Positions 7,986 to 15,711 of a stretch of 64,000 nucleotides of DNA are shown piece after piece (the stretch's first letter is position 1; the number at the start of each line of letters is the position of its first letter). The position numbers and the translations under genes were made by a program. Source of the stretch: RYN-122 sp963761655 (lineage in GTDB: Bacteria > Actinomycetota > Actinomycetes > Mycobacteriales > SCTD01); the NCBI GenBank assembly GCA_963761655.1, contig CAVXHI010000011.1:310001-374000 (forward strand), in the 5' to 3' direction. The notes under the pieces are model-generated. The model searched no databases. It was not told where the DNA came from and saw only the letters and a list, made by a program, of their open reading frames with translations.

Positions 7986-9188
7986 GTGCCCCACTACCGC
8001 AGCGCCGGGTCCGTCCCGCCCAAGCGCCACACCCAGCACCGCCGCCCCGACGGCGCCCTGTACTCCGAGGAGCTGGTGGGCGAGGACGGCTTCTCCTCCG
8101 ACAGCTCGCTGCTGTACCACTCCGGTGTGCCGTCGGCCCTGGTCGACGCCCGCGTCTGGGAGCTCCCCGACCTGACCACCGTGCCGAACAGCCCGCTGCT
8201 GCCCCGGCACCTGCGCCTGCACGACCTGTTCCCGTCGTGGTCCGGCGTCGACGCCGTCACGGGCCGGCGGCTGGTCCTCGGCAACGCCGACGTCCGGATC
8301 TCCTACGTCGTCGCCGGGACGACGTCGCCGCTCTACCGCAACGCGGTCGGCGAAGAGTGCGTCTACGTCGAGACCGGGACGGGCGTCGTCGAGACGGTCT
8401 TCGGCGACCTGCCGGTGCACGCGGGCGACTTCGTCGTCCTCCCCCGGTCGACGACGCACCGCTGGGTGCCGACCGGGGAGGAGCCCCTGCGGCTGTACGT
8501 CGTCGAGGCGGCGTCCGGCCACGTCGGGCCGCCGAAGCGGTACCTCAGCAGCACCGGGCAGTTCCTCGAGTCCGCGCCCTACTGCGAGCGCGACCTGCGT
8601 GCACCGGGCCCTCCGCGGGTCGTCGAGCAGACCGACGTCGAGGTGCTCGTGAAGCACCGGGGCAACGGCCCGGGCGGGCTGGCCGGGACGGTGCACGTCG
8701 TGCCGGAGCACCCGTTCGACGTCGTCGGGTGGGACGGCTGCCTGTACCCCTACGCCTTCGACGTCGCCGACTTCGAGCCGATCACCGGACGCGTGCACCA
8801 GCCGCCGCCGGTGCACCAGGTGTTCGAGGCCGGCGGCTTCGTCGTCTGCGCGTTCGTGCCGCGCAAGGTCGACTACCACCCGCTGGCGGTCCCCGTGCCC
8901 TACTCGCACGCGAACGTCGACAGCGACGAGGTCATGTTCTACGTCGGGGGCGACTACGAGGCGCGCAAGGGCAGCGGGATCGGCCTCGGCTCGGTCAGCC
9001 TGCACCCGGGCGGGCACACGCACGGACCGCAGCCGGGCGCGGCCGAGCGGAGCCTCGGGGCCGACCGGTTCGAGGAGCTGGCCGTCATGGTCGACACGTT
9101 CCGCCCGCTCGAGCTCGGCGAGGCGGGTCAGGCGGTCGACGACGGCGTGTACGCGTGGTCGTGGTCGGGCCGCGGACCGGGGCGGTGA
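7986..9188 (+). CDS. hmgA: Homogentisate 1,2-dioxygenase
   Basis: Opens the ring of homogentisate to maleylacetoacetate. The 400-aa protein starts at GTG 7986, giving the usual N-terminus with PPKRHTQHR and GFSSDSSLLYH. It is a cupin-fold Fe(II) enzyme; likely iron ligands are His308 and Glu315 in PYSHANVDSDE and His346 in HTHGP. The length matches the compact actinobacterial form. Its stop overlaps the fahA start by 4 bp (GTGA), so the two are co-translated. The Lrp-type gene ends 38 bp upstream on the same strand. Confidence 0.93.
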   Translation: MPHYRSAGSVPPKRHTQHRRPDGALYSEELVGEDGFSSDSSLLYHSGVPSALVDARVWELPDLTTVPNSPLLPRHLRLHDLFPSWSGVDAVTGRRLVLGNADVRISYVVAGTTSPLYRNAVGEECVYVETGTGVVETVFGDLPVHAGDFVVLPRSTTHRWVPTGEEPLRLYVVEAASGHVGPPKRYLSSTGQFLESAPYCERDLRAPGPPRVVEQTDVEVLVKHRGNGPGGLAGTVHVVPEHPFDVVGWDGCLYPYAFDVADFEPITGRVHQPPPVHQVFEAGGFVVCAFVPRKVDYHPLAVPVPYSHANVDSDEVMFYVGGDYEARKGSGIGLGSVSLHPGGHTHGPQPGAAERSLGADRFEELAVMVDTFRPLELGEAGQAVDDGVYAWSWSGRGPGR

Positions 9189-10303
9189 CCGGCCTGCACC
9201 CCTACGGCTCTCTGCGGACCGACGAGGGCCCGCACGTCGTCGTGCGGGTCGGCGACCAGGTCCTGGACCTGACGCGGACGGGCGATCCGCTCTTCGCCGA
9301 GGGGAACCTCGACCGGCTGCTCGGCGCAGGCCGTCCCGTCTGGGAGCAGGTGCACCGCGAGGTGCGTGCGCTGGTCGAGGGCGGCGCGGCCCTGCGGGAG
9401 CCGGGCGAGCTGCTGCTGCCCTTCACGGTGGCGGACTACGTCGACTTCTACAGCAGCGAGCACCACGCGAGGAACGTCGGACGGATCTTCCGCCCCGGGA
9501 CCGACCCGCTGCCTGCAGCCTGGAAGCACCTGCCCCTCGGCTACCACGGCCGGGCCGGCACGGTCGTCGTCAGCGGCACCCCGGTCGTGCGCCCCTGCGG
9601 TCCGCACCTGGTCGACGGCCACGTCGTGTCCGGGCCGTCGACGCGGTTGGACCTCGAGGCGGAGGTCGGCTTCGTGGTCGGCACGCCGTCTGCCGGACCG
9701 GTCACCCAGGACGCCCTCCCCGACCACGTCTTCGGGGTCTGCCTCGTCAACGACTGGTCGGCGCGCGACGTGCAGGCGTTCGAGTACGTGCCCCTCGGCC
9801 CCTTCCTCGGGAAGGCCTTCGCGACGTCGGTGTCGCCCTGGGTCGTCCCGCTGTCCGCGCTCGAGCACGCCCGGGTGCCCCCGCCTGCGCGCGACGTCCC
9901 GCTGCTCCCCCACCTCGACGACGCCGGCCACGACCCGTGGGGCCTCGACCTGCAGCTCGAGGTGCGGCTGAACGGGACGGTGGTGTCCCGGCCGCCGTTC
10001 GCCTCGACGTACTGGACGCCTGCGCAGCAGCTCGCCCACCTCACGTCCGGCGGGGCCACCCTGCGCACCGGCGACCTGTTCGCCAGCGGCACCGTCAGCG
10101 GCCGGGACCGCCACCAGTGGGGCTCGTTGCTGGAGCTGTCGTGGGGCGGCAGCGAGCCCGTGCTCCTCGACGACGGCAGCACCCGGACGTTCCTCGAGGA
10201 CGGCGACGAGGTCGTCGTCAGCGCGACCGCCCCCGGGCCGGGCGGGACCCGGCTGGACCTCGGCGAGGTGCGCGGCCGGGTGACTGACACTCTGAGGGCA
10301 TGA
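9185..10303 (+). CDS. fahA: Fumarylacetoacetase
   Basis: Hydrolyses fumarylacetoacetate to fumarate and acetoacetate, the last step of homogentisate breakdown. The 372-aa protein shows FAH-family signatures: FYSSEHHARNVGRIFRPG, the catalytic-domain segment VNDWSARDVQAFEYVPLGPF and GDLFASGTVSG. It begins with GTG inside the hmgA stop (GTGA overlap) and its own stop overlaps the next gene's ATG, so hmgA-fahA-hydrolase form one unit. No maleylacetoacetate isomerase is encoded between hmgA and fahA, so that step must come from elsewhere. Confidence 0.92.
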   Translation: MTGLHPYGSLRTDEGPHVVVRVGDQVLDLTRTGDPLFAEGNLDRLLGAGRPVWEQVHREVRALVEGGAALREPGELLLPFTVADYVDFYSSEHHARNVGRIFRPGTDPLPAAWKHLPLGYHGRAGTVVVSGTPVVRPCGPHLVDGHVVSGPSTRLDLEAEVGFVVGTPSAGPVTQDALPDHVFGVCLVNDWSARDVQAFEYVPLGPFLGKAFATSVSPWVVPLSALEHARVPPPARDVPLLPHLDDAGHDPWGLDLQLEVRLNGTVVSRPPFASTYWTPAQQLAHLTSGGATLRTGDLFASGTVSGRDRHQWGSLLELSWGGSEPVLLDDGSTRTFLEDGDEVVVSATAPGPGGTRLDLGEVRGRVTDTLRA

Positions 10304-11199
10304 CCTCCACCGCCCCGACCGTGCAGACCGTCGCTGCGAACGGCGTCGAGCTGGCCTACGAGACCTTCGGCGACGCGACCGGCTCGCCGCTGGTCCTCGT
10401 CATGGGGCTCGGCACCCAGATGATCGCCTGGCCGGACGAGCTCTGCACCACGCTCGCCGACGCCGGCCACCGGGTGGTCCGCTACGACAACCGCGACGTC
10501 GGCCTCAGCACCCACCTGCGCGGGGTCAAGGCCCCGCCGATCCCGGCCGTGGTGGCCCGTCGGGCGAAGCCGCCGTACACGGTCAGCGACATGGGACGCG
10601 ACCTGCTCGGCCTGCTCGACGCCCTCGAGATCGACCGGGCGCACCTCGTCGGCGCCAGCCTCGGCGGCTTCATCGTGCAGTCGGCCGCGGTGCAGGCCCC
10701 TCAGCGCGTCCGCAGCATGACGCTCATCATGACGAGCACCGGCGCCCGGACCGTCGGGCGCTTCGACCTGCGGCTGCTGCCGAAGCTGCTCAGCCGCCGG
10801 GCCGTCGCCGATCGGGACGCTGCCGGCGAGGCCGCGCTGGAGGTCTTCCGCGCCATCGGCTCCCCCGGCTTCCCGCTCGACGTCGAGCGGATCCGCGAGG
10901 TCGGCCGGCTCGGGTACGACCGCGGGTACGACCGCGCCGGCTACGTCCGCCAGCTCGCCGCCGTCGTCGCGCAGTCCGACCGGACGTCGCGGCTGGCGCA
11001 GCTGGACACGCCCGCCCTCGTCGTCCACGGCCTCGCCGACCCGCTGGTCGCACCGAGCGGTGGCATGGCGGTGGCCCGGGCGCTCCGCAACAGCCGGTTC
11101 CTCGGGATCCCGGGGATGGGCCACGACCTGCCGCGGGCGCTCTGGCCCGAGCTGGCCGAGGGCATCCTGCGGCTGGCCGAGCGCGCCGACGCCGCCTGA
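10300..11199 (+). CDS. Alpha/beta hydrolase
   Basis: Cytoplasmic alpha/beta-fold hydrolase of 299 aa. Visible elements: an oxyanion-side MGLGTQ segment, the nucleophile elbow GASLGG, an acid region around HGLADPLV and a late His in GMGHDLP. It resembles the aclacinomycin methylesterase-like group, but the substrate cannot be read from sequence. Its ATG overlaps the fahA stop by 4 bp, tying it to the homogentisate operon. A 12-bp inverted repeat overlaps its stop codon. Confidence 0.85.
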   Translation: MTSTAPTVQTVAANGVELAYETFGDATGSPLVLVMGLGTQMIAWPDELCTTLADAGHRVVRYDNRDVGLSTHLRGVKAPPIPAVVARRAKPPYTVSDMGRDLLGLLDALEIDRAHLVGASLGGFIVQSAAVQAPQRVRSMTLIMTSTGARTVGRFDLRLLPKLLSRRAVADRDAAGEAALEVFRAIGSPGFPLDVERIREVGRLGYDRGYDRAGYVRQLAAVVAQSDRTSRLAQLDTPALVVHGLADPLVAPSGGMAVARALRNSRFLGIPGMGHDLPRALWPELAEGILRLAERADAA

Positions 11200-11236
11200 C
11201 CCCGCGTCAGCGCGCAGGGACCGGGCGGGGTCAGGC
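11194..11236. terminator. Two-way terminator overlapping both stop codons
   Basis: GCCTGACCCCGC (11194-11205) is repeated inverted as GCGGGGTCAGGC (11225-11236), with a 19-nt loop. Each arm contains the stop codon of one of the two convergent genes. No U-tract follows, as is common in high-GC actinobacteria. Confidence 0.65.
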
Positions 11237-11494
11237 GACCGCGGTCTCCGCCCCGCCGGTCGCGCCCCTGACGAGGTCCTCCAGCGCGACGTCGAGGACC
11301 TGCGCGAGCGCCGCCACCGTGAACAGGGCCGGGGTCGGCACGGCGCCCCGCTCGATCTTGCGCACGGTCTCCTCGGCCAGCCCGGCCGCGGCCGCGACCT
11401 CACGCACGCTCCGGGTCCCGCGGGCACGTCGCAGCAGGGCCCCGAGGGCGGCGCCACGGGCCCGCTCCTGCTCCGTCAACGCGAGTCGCACCAC
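11231..11494 (-). CDS. XRE-family (Cro/CI-like) regulator
   Basis: Small DNA-binding protein, 87 aa, mostly one helix-turn-helix domain (SVREVAAAAGLAEETVRKIE) with a short tail. Two in-frame GTG codons (11494, 11491) are candidate starts; the first lies 7 nt after a TACCGT -10 box, so the mRNA is probably leaderless. It diverges from a type I methionine aminopeptidase gene, and the 46-bp gap is nearly filled by one inverted repeat carrying both promoters. Autorepression plus control of the peptidase is the simplest reading. Confidence 0.85.
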   Translation of the reverse strand: MVRLALTEQERARGAALGALLRRARGTRSVREVAAAAGLAEETVRKIERGAVPTPALFTVAALAQVLDVALEDLVRGATGGAETAVA

Positions 11495-11499
11495 CCGCC

Positions 11500-11535
11500 G
11501 GACGGTACACCTGTCCCGGGATACCTGTACCGTCC
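11500..11535. promoter_or_regulatory. Symmetric divergent promoter/operator for xre and map
   Basis: GGACGGTACA (11500-11509) and TGTACCGTCC (11526-11535) form a perfect 10-bp inverted repeat with a 16-bp spacer. Each arm contains TACCGT, and on each strand it sits exactly 7 nt before a GTG start (11494 minus, 11541 plus). Both genes therefore appear to be leaderless and driven by mirror-image -10 boxes inside the operator arms. Confidence 0.65.
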
Positions 11536-11540
11536 CGGGT

Positions 11541-12314
11541 GTGTACACGCTCCCCGTCCGCACCGCCACCGAGCTCGACACCATGCGGGCGGCCGGCGCT
11601 GTCGTGGCCCGCACCCTGGCCGCCGTCCGGGCCGCCGCCCTCCCCGGCGTGCGCCTGCGCGACCTGGACGACCTCGCCCAGACCACGCTCCGCGAGGCCG
11701 GCGCCACCTCGCCGTTCCTCGGCTACTCCCCCTCCTGGGCCCCCACCCCGTTCAACGGCGCGCTCTGCCTGTCGCCCAACGAGATCGTCGTCCACGGGCG
11801 TCCGACCGGGAGGCGCCTGCAGGACGGCGACCTGCTGAGCATCGACTGCGGCGCCGTCGTCGACGGGTGGAACGGCGACGCCGCCGTGACCGTCCACGTC
11901 GGGACGGTCCCCGAGCAGGACGTCCTGCTGCGTGCGGCGACCGAGGAGGCGCTGGCCGCGGGGATCGCGGCCGCCGTGCCCGGGGCGACCCTGCTCGACG
12001 TCGCCACCGCGGTCGACGCCGTCGCGCGGGCGCGTGGCTTCGCCCACCTGCCCGACCACGGTGGTCACGGCATCGGGCGGGAGATGCACGAGGCGCCGTT
12101 CGTGCCGAACGAGCCGACCGGGGACGCGGCCCGGCACCGCCTCCGCGCCGGCAACACGCTGGCCATCGAGCCCATGCTGCACGCCGGCACGAGCCGCTAC
12201 CGGACCAAGAAGGACGGCTGGTCCATCGCCACCCTCGACGGGAAGCGGGCCGCGCACGCCGAGCACACGGTCCTCGTCACCGACGACGGCCCGGAGGTCC
12301 TGACCGCCGGCTGA
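11541..12314 (+). CDS. map: Type I methionine aminopeptidase
   Basis: Removes N-terminal Met from nascent proteins; cytoplasmic, dinuclear metal enzyme. The 257-aa protein shows all five ligands: Asp102 (IDCGA), Asp113 (NGDAAVT), His176 (GHGIGRE), Glu210 (AIEPM) and Glu241 (AEHTVLV), plus His85 in VVHG. The leaderless GTG at 11541 is 7 nt downstream of TACCGT. Unlike the housekeeping copy, which usually sits with ribosomal genes, this one is paired with a dedicated XRE regulator, so it is likely a regulated second MAP (inference). Confidence 0.92.
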   Translation: MYTLPVRTATELDTMRAAGAVVARTLAAVRAAALPGVRLRDLDDLAQTTLREAGATSPFLGYSPSWAPTPFNGALCLSPNEIVVHGRPTGRRLQDGDLLSIDCGAVVDGWNGDAAVTVHVGTVPEQDVLLRAATEEALAAGIAAAVPGATLLDVATAVDAVARARGFAHLPDHGGHGIGREMHEAPFVPNEPTGDAARHRLRAGNTLAIEPMLHAGTSRYRTKKDGWSIATLDGKRAAHAEHTVLVTDDGPEVLTAG

Positions 12315-12376
12315 GCTGTGGTGCGGGCCACGCGCTTGCAACTGCTAGCAGGCCAGAGGGTGGGCACACAGCGGGG

Positions 12377-13060
12377 ATGACCGTCCTCGACGCCCTGCGG
12401 AGCGCCAGCCCTGCTCGCGACACGGACCCGCGGGTGCCGGTCTCGCTGATGACCCGGGCCCAGGGCACCGTCCTGACGCTCGTCCTCGTCGTGCTCCTCG
12501 GCGGCACGCTCGGCCTGGTGTTCGGCCCCGCCCGCGGGATGCGGGACGACATCGGTGAGACCCAGACCGACCTCGCCAGCAGCGAGAAGGCCATCTACGG
12601 CACCCTCGGCACCGGCCGCGAGACCCTGTCGGTCGCCCGCACCCAGCTGGGCATGGCCGAGCGCTCGCTGATGGTCCAGCAGGAGGGGCTGCAGGTCGCG
12701 CAGGCCGCGGAGCAGGACACGACCGCCATCCGCGAGCAGACCGAGGCGGCCCTGCAGACGGTCCGCGAGGTCACCGCGGCGCTGGGGCCGCTGGACCAGC
12801 TCGACGAGAAGACCGAGGCCGCCGTGAAGGCCGTCGAGCAGGGCGTCCGCCTGGCGCAGGCCGCTCTCCGGGTGGCGGAGCAGACGCTGGCCACCGGGCA
12901 GCAGGCGCTGGTCGTGGCACGCGAGACGCTGACGACCCTCAAGGAGTCCAAGGCGCTCCAGACGGACCTGCTCGAGGTCGCCCGCAAGACGCTCGAGCAG
13001 ACCCGTGAGATCAACCGCAAGATCCCCGGGGCGCCGGTCTTCCCGACCACGGCCCCGTAG
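12377..13060 (+). CDS. Membrane-anchored coiled-coil protein, function unknown
   Basis: Protein of 227 aa that I cannot assign. It has a short cytoplasmic N-terminus, one transmembrane helix (TVLTLVLVVLLGGTLGLVF, about residues 31-49) and then about 165 residues of Ala/Gln/Glu/Leu-rich helix predicted to be coiled coil (repeated patterns such as VARETL and VAEQTL), ending in a Pro-rich tail. The coiled coil is probably outside the cell or in the wall space. It is followed convergently by paaE with 3 bp between stops, so position gives no functional hint. Confidence 0.7.
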   Translation: MTVLDALRSASPARDTDPRVPVSLMTRAQGTVLTLVLVVLLGGTLGLVFGPARGMRDDIGETQTDLASSEKAIYGTLGTGRETLSVARTQLGMAERSLMVQQEGLQVAQAAEQDTTAIREQTEAALQTVREVTAALGPLDQLDEKTEAAVKAVEQGVRLAQAALRVAEQTLATGQQALVVARETLTTLKESKALQTDLLEVARKTLEQTREINRKIPGAPVFPTTAP

Positions 13061-13063
13061 CCG

Positions 13064-14107
13064 CTACAGGAACTCGACCCGGAGCGTCGGCGTGGTCGGG
13101 CGGGCCTGGCAGGTGAGCACGACCCCGCGGGCCAGCTCGTCGGGCTCGAGCGCGTAGTTCACGTCCATCTCGACGGCGCCCTCGACGACCTGAGCGCGGC
13201 AGGTGCCGCAGACGCCGCCCTTGCACGCGTAGGGAGCGTCCGGCCGGGTGCGCAGCACCGCGTCGAGCACGGTCTCGGTGTCGCCGTCGACGGGGAGTCG
13301 GCTGCTGCGGCCGTTGAGCAGCACGGTGACGTCGGACGCGTCCTGCGGCCCTCCCTCCCTCGCCGGGCGCGCCGGCGGGGCGGCGGCGTGGAACAGCTCG
13401 ACGTGGACGTCCCGGGCGCCGAGCCGCAGCAGCGCGTCGCGGGCGTCCGTGACCATGCCGAACGGGCCGCACAGGTACCAGGAGTCGACCTGCTCCAGCG
13501 GCAGGAGGCCGACGTCGACGAGCCGCCCGATCCGGTCGGCGTCGATGCGGCCGGACAGCAGCTCCGACTCCTGCTCCTCCCGGGAGAGCACGTGCAGCAG
13601 CTGGAGACGACCGGGGAAGCGGTCCTTCAGGTCGGCGAGCTCCTCGAGGAACATCACGTCGCCCTGCGTCCGGTTGCCGAACAGCAGGACGACGTCGCTG
13701 CCGGGCTCGACGTCGAGGACGGAGGCGGCGATCGAGAGCACCGGCGTGATGCCGCTGCCGGCCGCGACGAGGCCGACGGTCCGCTCCTGCGCGGGGTCGA
13801 GCTCCGGCCCGAAGCTGCCTGCGGGCGGCAGCGCCTCGAGGACGTCGCCCGCACACAGCGACTGCGTGGCCCAGGTCGAGAACGCGCCGCCGTCGAGCCG
13901 CTTCACCGCCACCCGGAGCGGACCTCCGGCGCTGCTGCTGCAGACCGAGTAGGTGCGGCGCTGGTCGCTGCCCGGACGGCGCAGCGTGAGGTGCTGGCCC
14001 GGAGAGAACCGGAAGCGCTCGGCGTCGTCGGGGAGGTCGAAGGTGACGGCGACGCTGTCACGCGTGAGGGGGTCGACGGACGCGACCCGGAGCGGCGTGA
14101 ACTCCAC
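13064..14107 (-). CDS. paaE: Phenylacetyl-CoA epoxidase reductase subunit PaaE
   Basis: Supplies electrons from NADPH to the PaaABC(E) ring-1,2-epoxidase. The 347-aa protein has a FAD domain (RTYSVCSS, about residues 10-105), an NAD(P) domain (GSGITPVLS, about 110-225) and a C-terminal plant-type 2Fe-2S ferredoxin domain with CKGGVCGTC and a fourth Cys in LTCQA. It starts with GTG and is the last gene of the paaABCDE operon, 1 bp after the paaD stop. Confidence 0.93.
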   Translation of the reverse strand: MEFTPLRVASVDPLTRDSVAVTFDLPDDAERFRFSPGQHLTLRRPGSDQRRTYSVCSSSAGGPLRVAVKRLDGGAFSTWATQSLCAGDVLEALPPAGSFGPELDPAQERTVGLVAAGSGITPVLSIAASVLDVEPGSDVVLLFGNRTQGDVMFLEELADLKDRFPGRLQLLHVLSREEQESELLSGRIDADRIGRLVDVGLLPLEQVDSWYLCGPFGMVTDARDALLRLGARDVHVELFHAAAPPARPAREGGPQDASDVTVLLNGRSSRLPVDGDTETVLDAVLRTRPDAPYACKGGVCGTCRAQVVEGAVEMDVNYALEPDELARGVVLTCQARPTTPTLRVEFL

Positions 14108-14108
14108 C

Positions 14109-14585
14109 TCAGTGCGCCCGGAAGTGGTCGAACGGCTCGCGGCAGCTGCGGCAGCGCCACATGCTCTTGCACGACGTCGACCCGAAGCGGGAGAGCTCCT
14201 CGGTGTCGGTGGAGCCGCACTGCGGGCAGGTCAGCCGCGGCGGCCCGAGGGCGACGAGGACCGGCCCGGCAGGACGACGTGCGGGCGGGGCGATGCCGTA
14301 GGCACGGAGCTTCTCCCGGCCCGCGTCGGTCATCCAGTCCGTGGTCCAGGCGGGGCTGAGCACGGTGCGGACCTCGACGTCGAAACCGTCGAGGGCGGCC
14401 CGGACGTCCTGCTCGATCTCCTGCATCGCGGGGCAGCCCGAGTAGGTCGGGGTGAGGGTGACGACGACCCGCCGGCCGTCGACCTGCACGTCGCGCAGGA
14501 CCCCGAGGTCCTCGATGGTGATGACGGGGATCTCCGGGTCGTGCACCTGGGCGAGCACCTCGCGCACCTCGGCCGTCGTCGTCAC
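14109..14585 (-). CDS. paaD: Phenylacetate-CoA oxygenase accessory protein PaaD
   Basis: MIP18/SufT-like factor of 158 aa thought to help mature metal clusters of the epoxidase. The N-terminal DUF59-type domain is clear (VHDPEIPVITIEDLGVLRDV; TPTYSGCPAM). The C-terminus is a four-Cys zinc-ribbon-like module (CPQCGS ... CRSCREPF). The GTG start overlaps the paaC stop by 4 bp. Order and size match known paa operons. Confidence 0.9.
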   Translation of the reverse strand: MTTTAEVREVLAQVHDPEIPVITIEDLGVLRDVQVDGRRVVVTLTPTYSGCPAMQEIEQDVRAALDGFDVEVRTVLSPAWTTDWMTDAGREKLRAYGIAPPARRPAGPVLVALGPPRLTCPQCGSTDTEELSRFGSTSCKSMWRCRSCREPFDHFRAH

Positions 14586-15352
14586 CAGCGTGCCCCGGGG
14601 TGGCTGCGGTGCAGGTGCTGCAGCTCGGCGAGCAGGTAGCCGAAGCTGGTGAGGTGCTTGCCGGAGCGTCCGCCGGTGGGGCGCCACGTGGTCTGCGGGA
14701 CCTGGAGCGTCGCCTCGTCGAGGACCTCCTGCACGGTCCGCTCCCACGCGGGACGCAGCAGGTCCGGGTCGGCCGCGACGCCCCTCGAGACCAGCCTCTG
14801 GACGAGGGCGTCGCGCTCGAACAGCTCGTAGGAGTAGGCCCAGACCTCGTCGAGGCCGGCCTGCACCCGACGGTGCGACTCCGGCGTCCCGTCGCCCAGC
14901 CGCACGACCCAGCTGCGGGCGTGGTCCAGGTGGTACGCCGCCTCCTTGACCGCCTTGCCCGCGACGCCGCCGAGGACCTCGTCGCTGCTCGTCGAGAGCG
15001 CCTGCCAGAGCGGCACCTGGTAGGCCGACACGAGCAGCTGCCGCGCCATGGTGCGGCCGAAGTCGCCGCCCTCGGCCTCGAACAGCAGCCCGCAGACGAA
15101 GTCCGGCTCGTCGCGCAGGAAGGCGAGGTCGTCCTCGTCGCGACCGCCCCCCTCGAGCTCCCCGGCGCGGGTCAGCAGGGTGCGGGCGGAGCCGAGCAGG
15201 TCGAGCGCGATGTTGAGCAGCGCGACGTCCTCCTCGATCTGCGGCGACCGGGCGGCCCACTCGCACAGCCGCTGCCCGAGCACGAGCGCGTCGTCGCCGA
15301 GGCGCAGGCAGTAGGCCGCGACGTCGAGGTCGGTGGCGACGTCCGCCGTCAC
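14582..15352 (-). CDS. paaC: Phenylacetyl-CoA epoxidase structural subunit PaaC
   Basis: Ferritin-like structural partner of PaaA in the epoxidase core, 256 aa from a GTG overlapping the paaB stop by 4 bp. Family features include YCLRLGDDALVLGQRLCEW near the N-terminus, DFGRTMARQ and KEAAYHLDHARSWVVRLGDG. PaaC lacks the full diiron site and acts as a scaffold (family knowledge). The frame remains open upstream but there it overlaps paaB, so the GTG at 15352 is preferred. Confidence 0.92.
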   Translation of the reverse strand: MTADVATDLDVAAYCLRLGDDALVLGQRLCEWAARSPQIEEDVALLNIALDLLGSARTLLTRAGELEGGGRDEDDLAFLRDEPDFVCGLLFEAEGGDFGRTMARQLLVSAYQVPLWQALSTSSDEVLGGVAGKAVKEAAYHLDHARSWVVRLGDGTPESHRRVQAGLDEVWAYSYELFERDALVQRLVSRGVAADPDLLRPAWERTVQEVLDEATLQVPQTTWRPTGGRSGKHLTSFGYLLAELQHLHRSHPGARW

Positions 15353-15711
15353 AGGTGCGTCAGGCCTTCCGGGACCTCGTAGAAGGTCGGGTGCCGGTAG
15401 GGCTTGTCGCCGGCCGGGTCGAAGAACGCGTCCTTCTCGTCCGGGCTGCTGGCCACGATCTCGCTCGCCGGGACGACCCACAGCGAGACGCCCTCCTGAC
15501 GGCGCGTGTAGACGTCGCGGGCGTTGCGCAGCGCCATGTGCGCGTCGGAGGCGCGCAGGCTGCCGACGTGGGTGTGCGAGAGGCCGCGCCGGCTGCGCAC
15601 GAACACCTCCCACAGGGGCGCCTGCGCCCGGTGCGGCACGTTCCCCTCGTCGGCCGGGACGCCCGACGTCGGGATCGCCCCGTGGCCGCCCGCGCTGGTG
15701 AACGACATCAT
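15349..15711 (-). CDS. paaB: Phenylacetyl-CoA epoxidase subunit PaaB
   Basis: Small 120-aa subunit that bridges the PaaAC heterodimers. It contains the family core PLWEVFVRSRRGLSHTHVGS, MALRNARDVYTRRQEG and SLWVVPAS. The start is one of two adjacent ATGs (15711, 15708); the first overlaps the paaA stop as ATGA. The N-terminal 30 residues are Gly/Pro-rich and slightly longer than usual. Confidence 0.92.
   Translation of the reverse strand: MMSFTSAGGHGAIPTSGVPADEGNVPHRAQAPLWEVFVRSRRGLSHTHVGSLRASDAHMALRNARDVYTRRQEGVSLWVVPASEIVASSPDEKDAFFDPAGDKPYRHPTFYEVPEGLTHL

Noticed and set aside
12340..12360. Possible operator CTTGCAACTGCTAGCAGG before the coiled-coil gene
   Set aside because: The two halves match poorly and the position gives no regulator, so it was not annotated.
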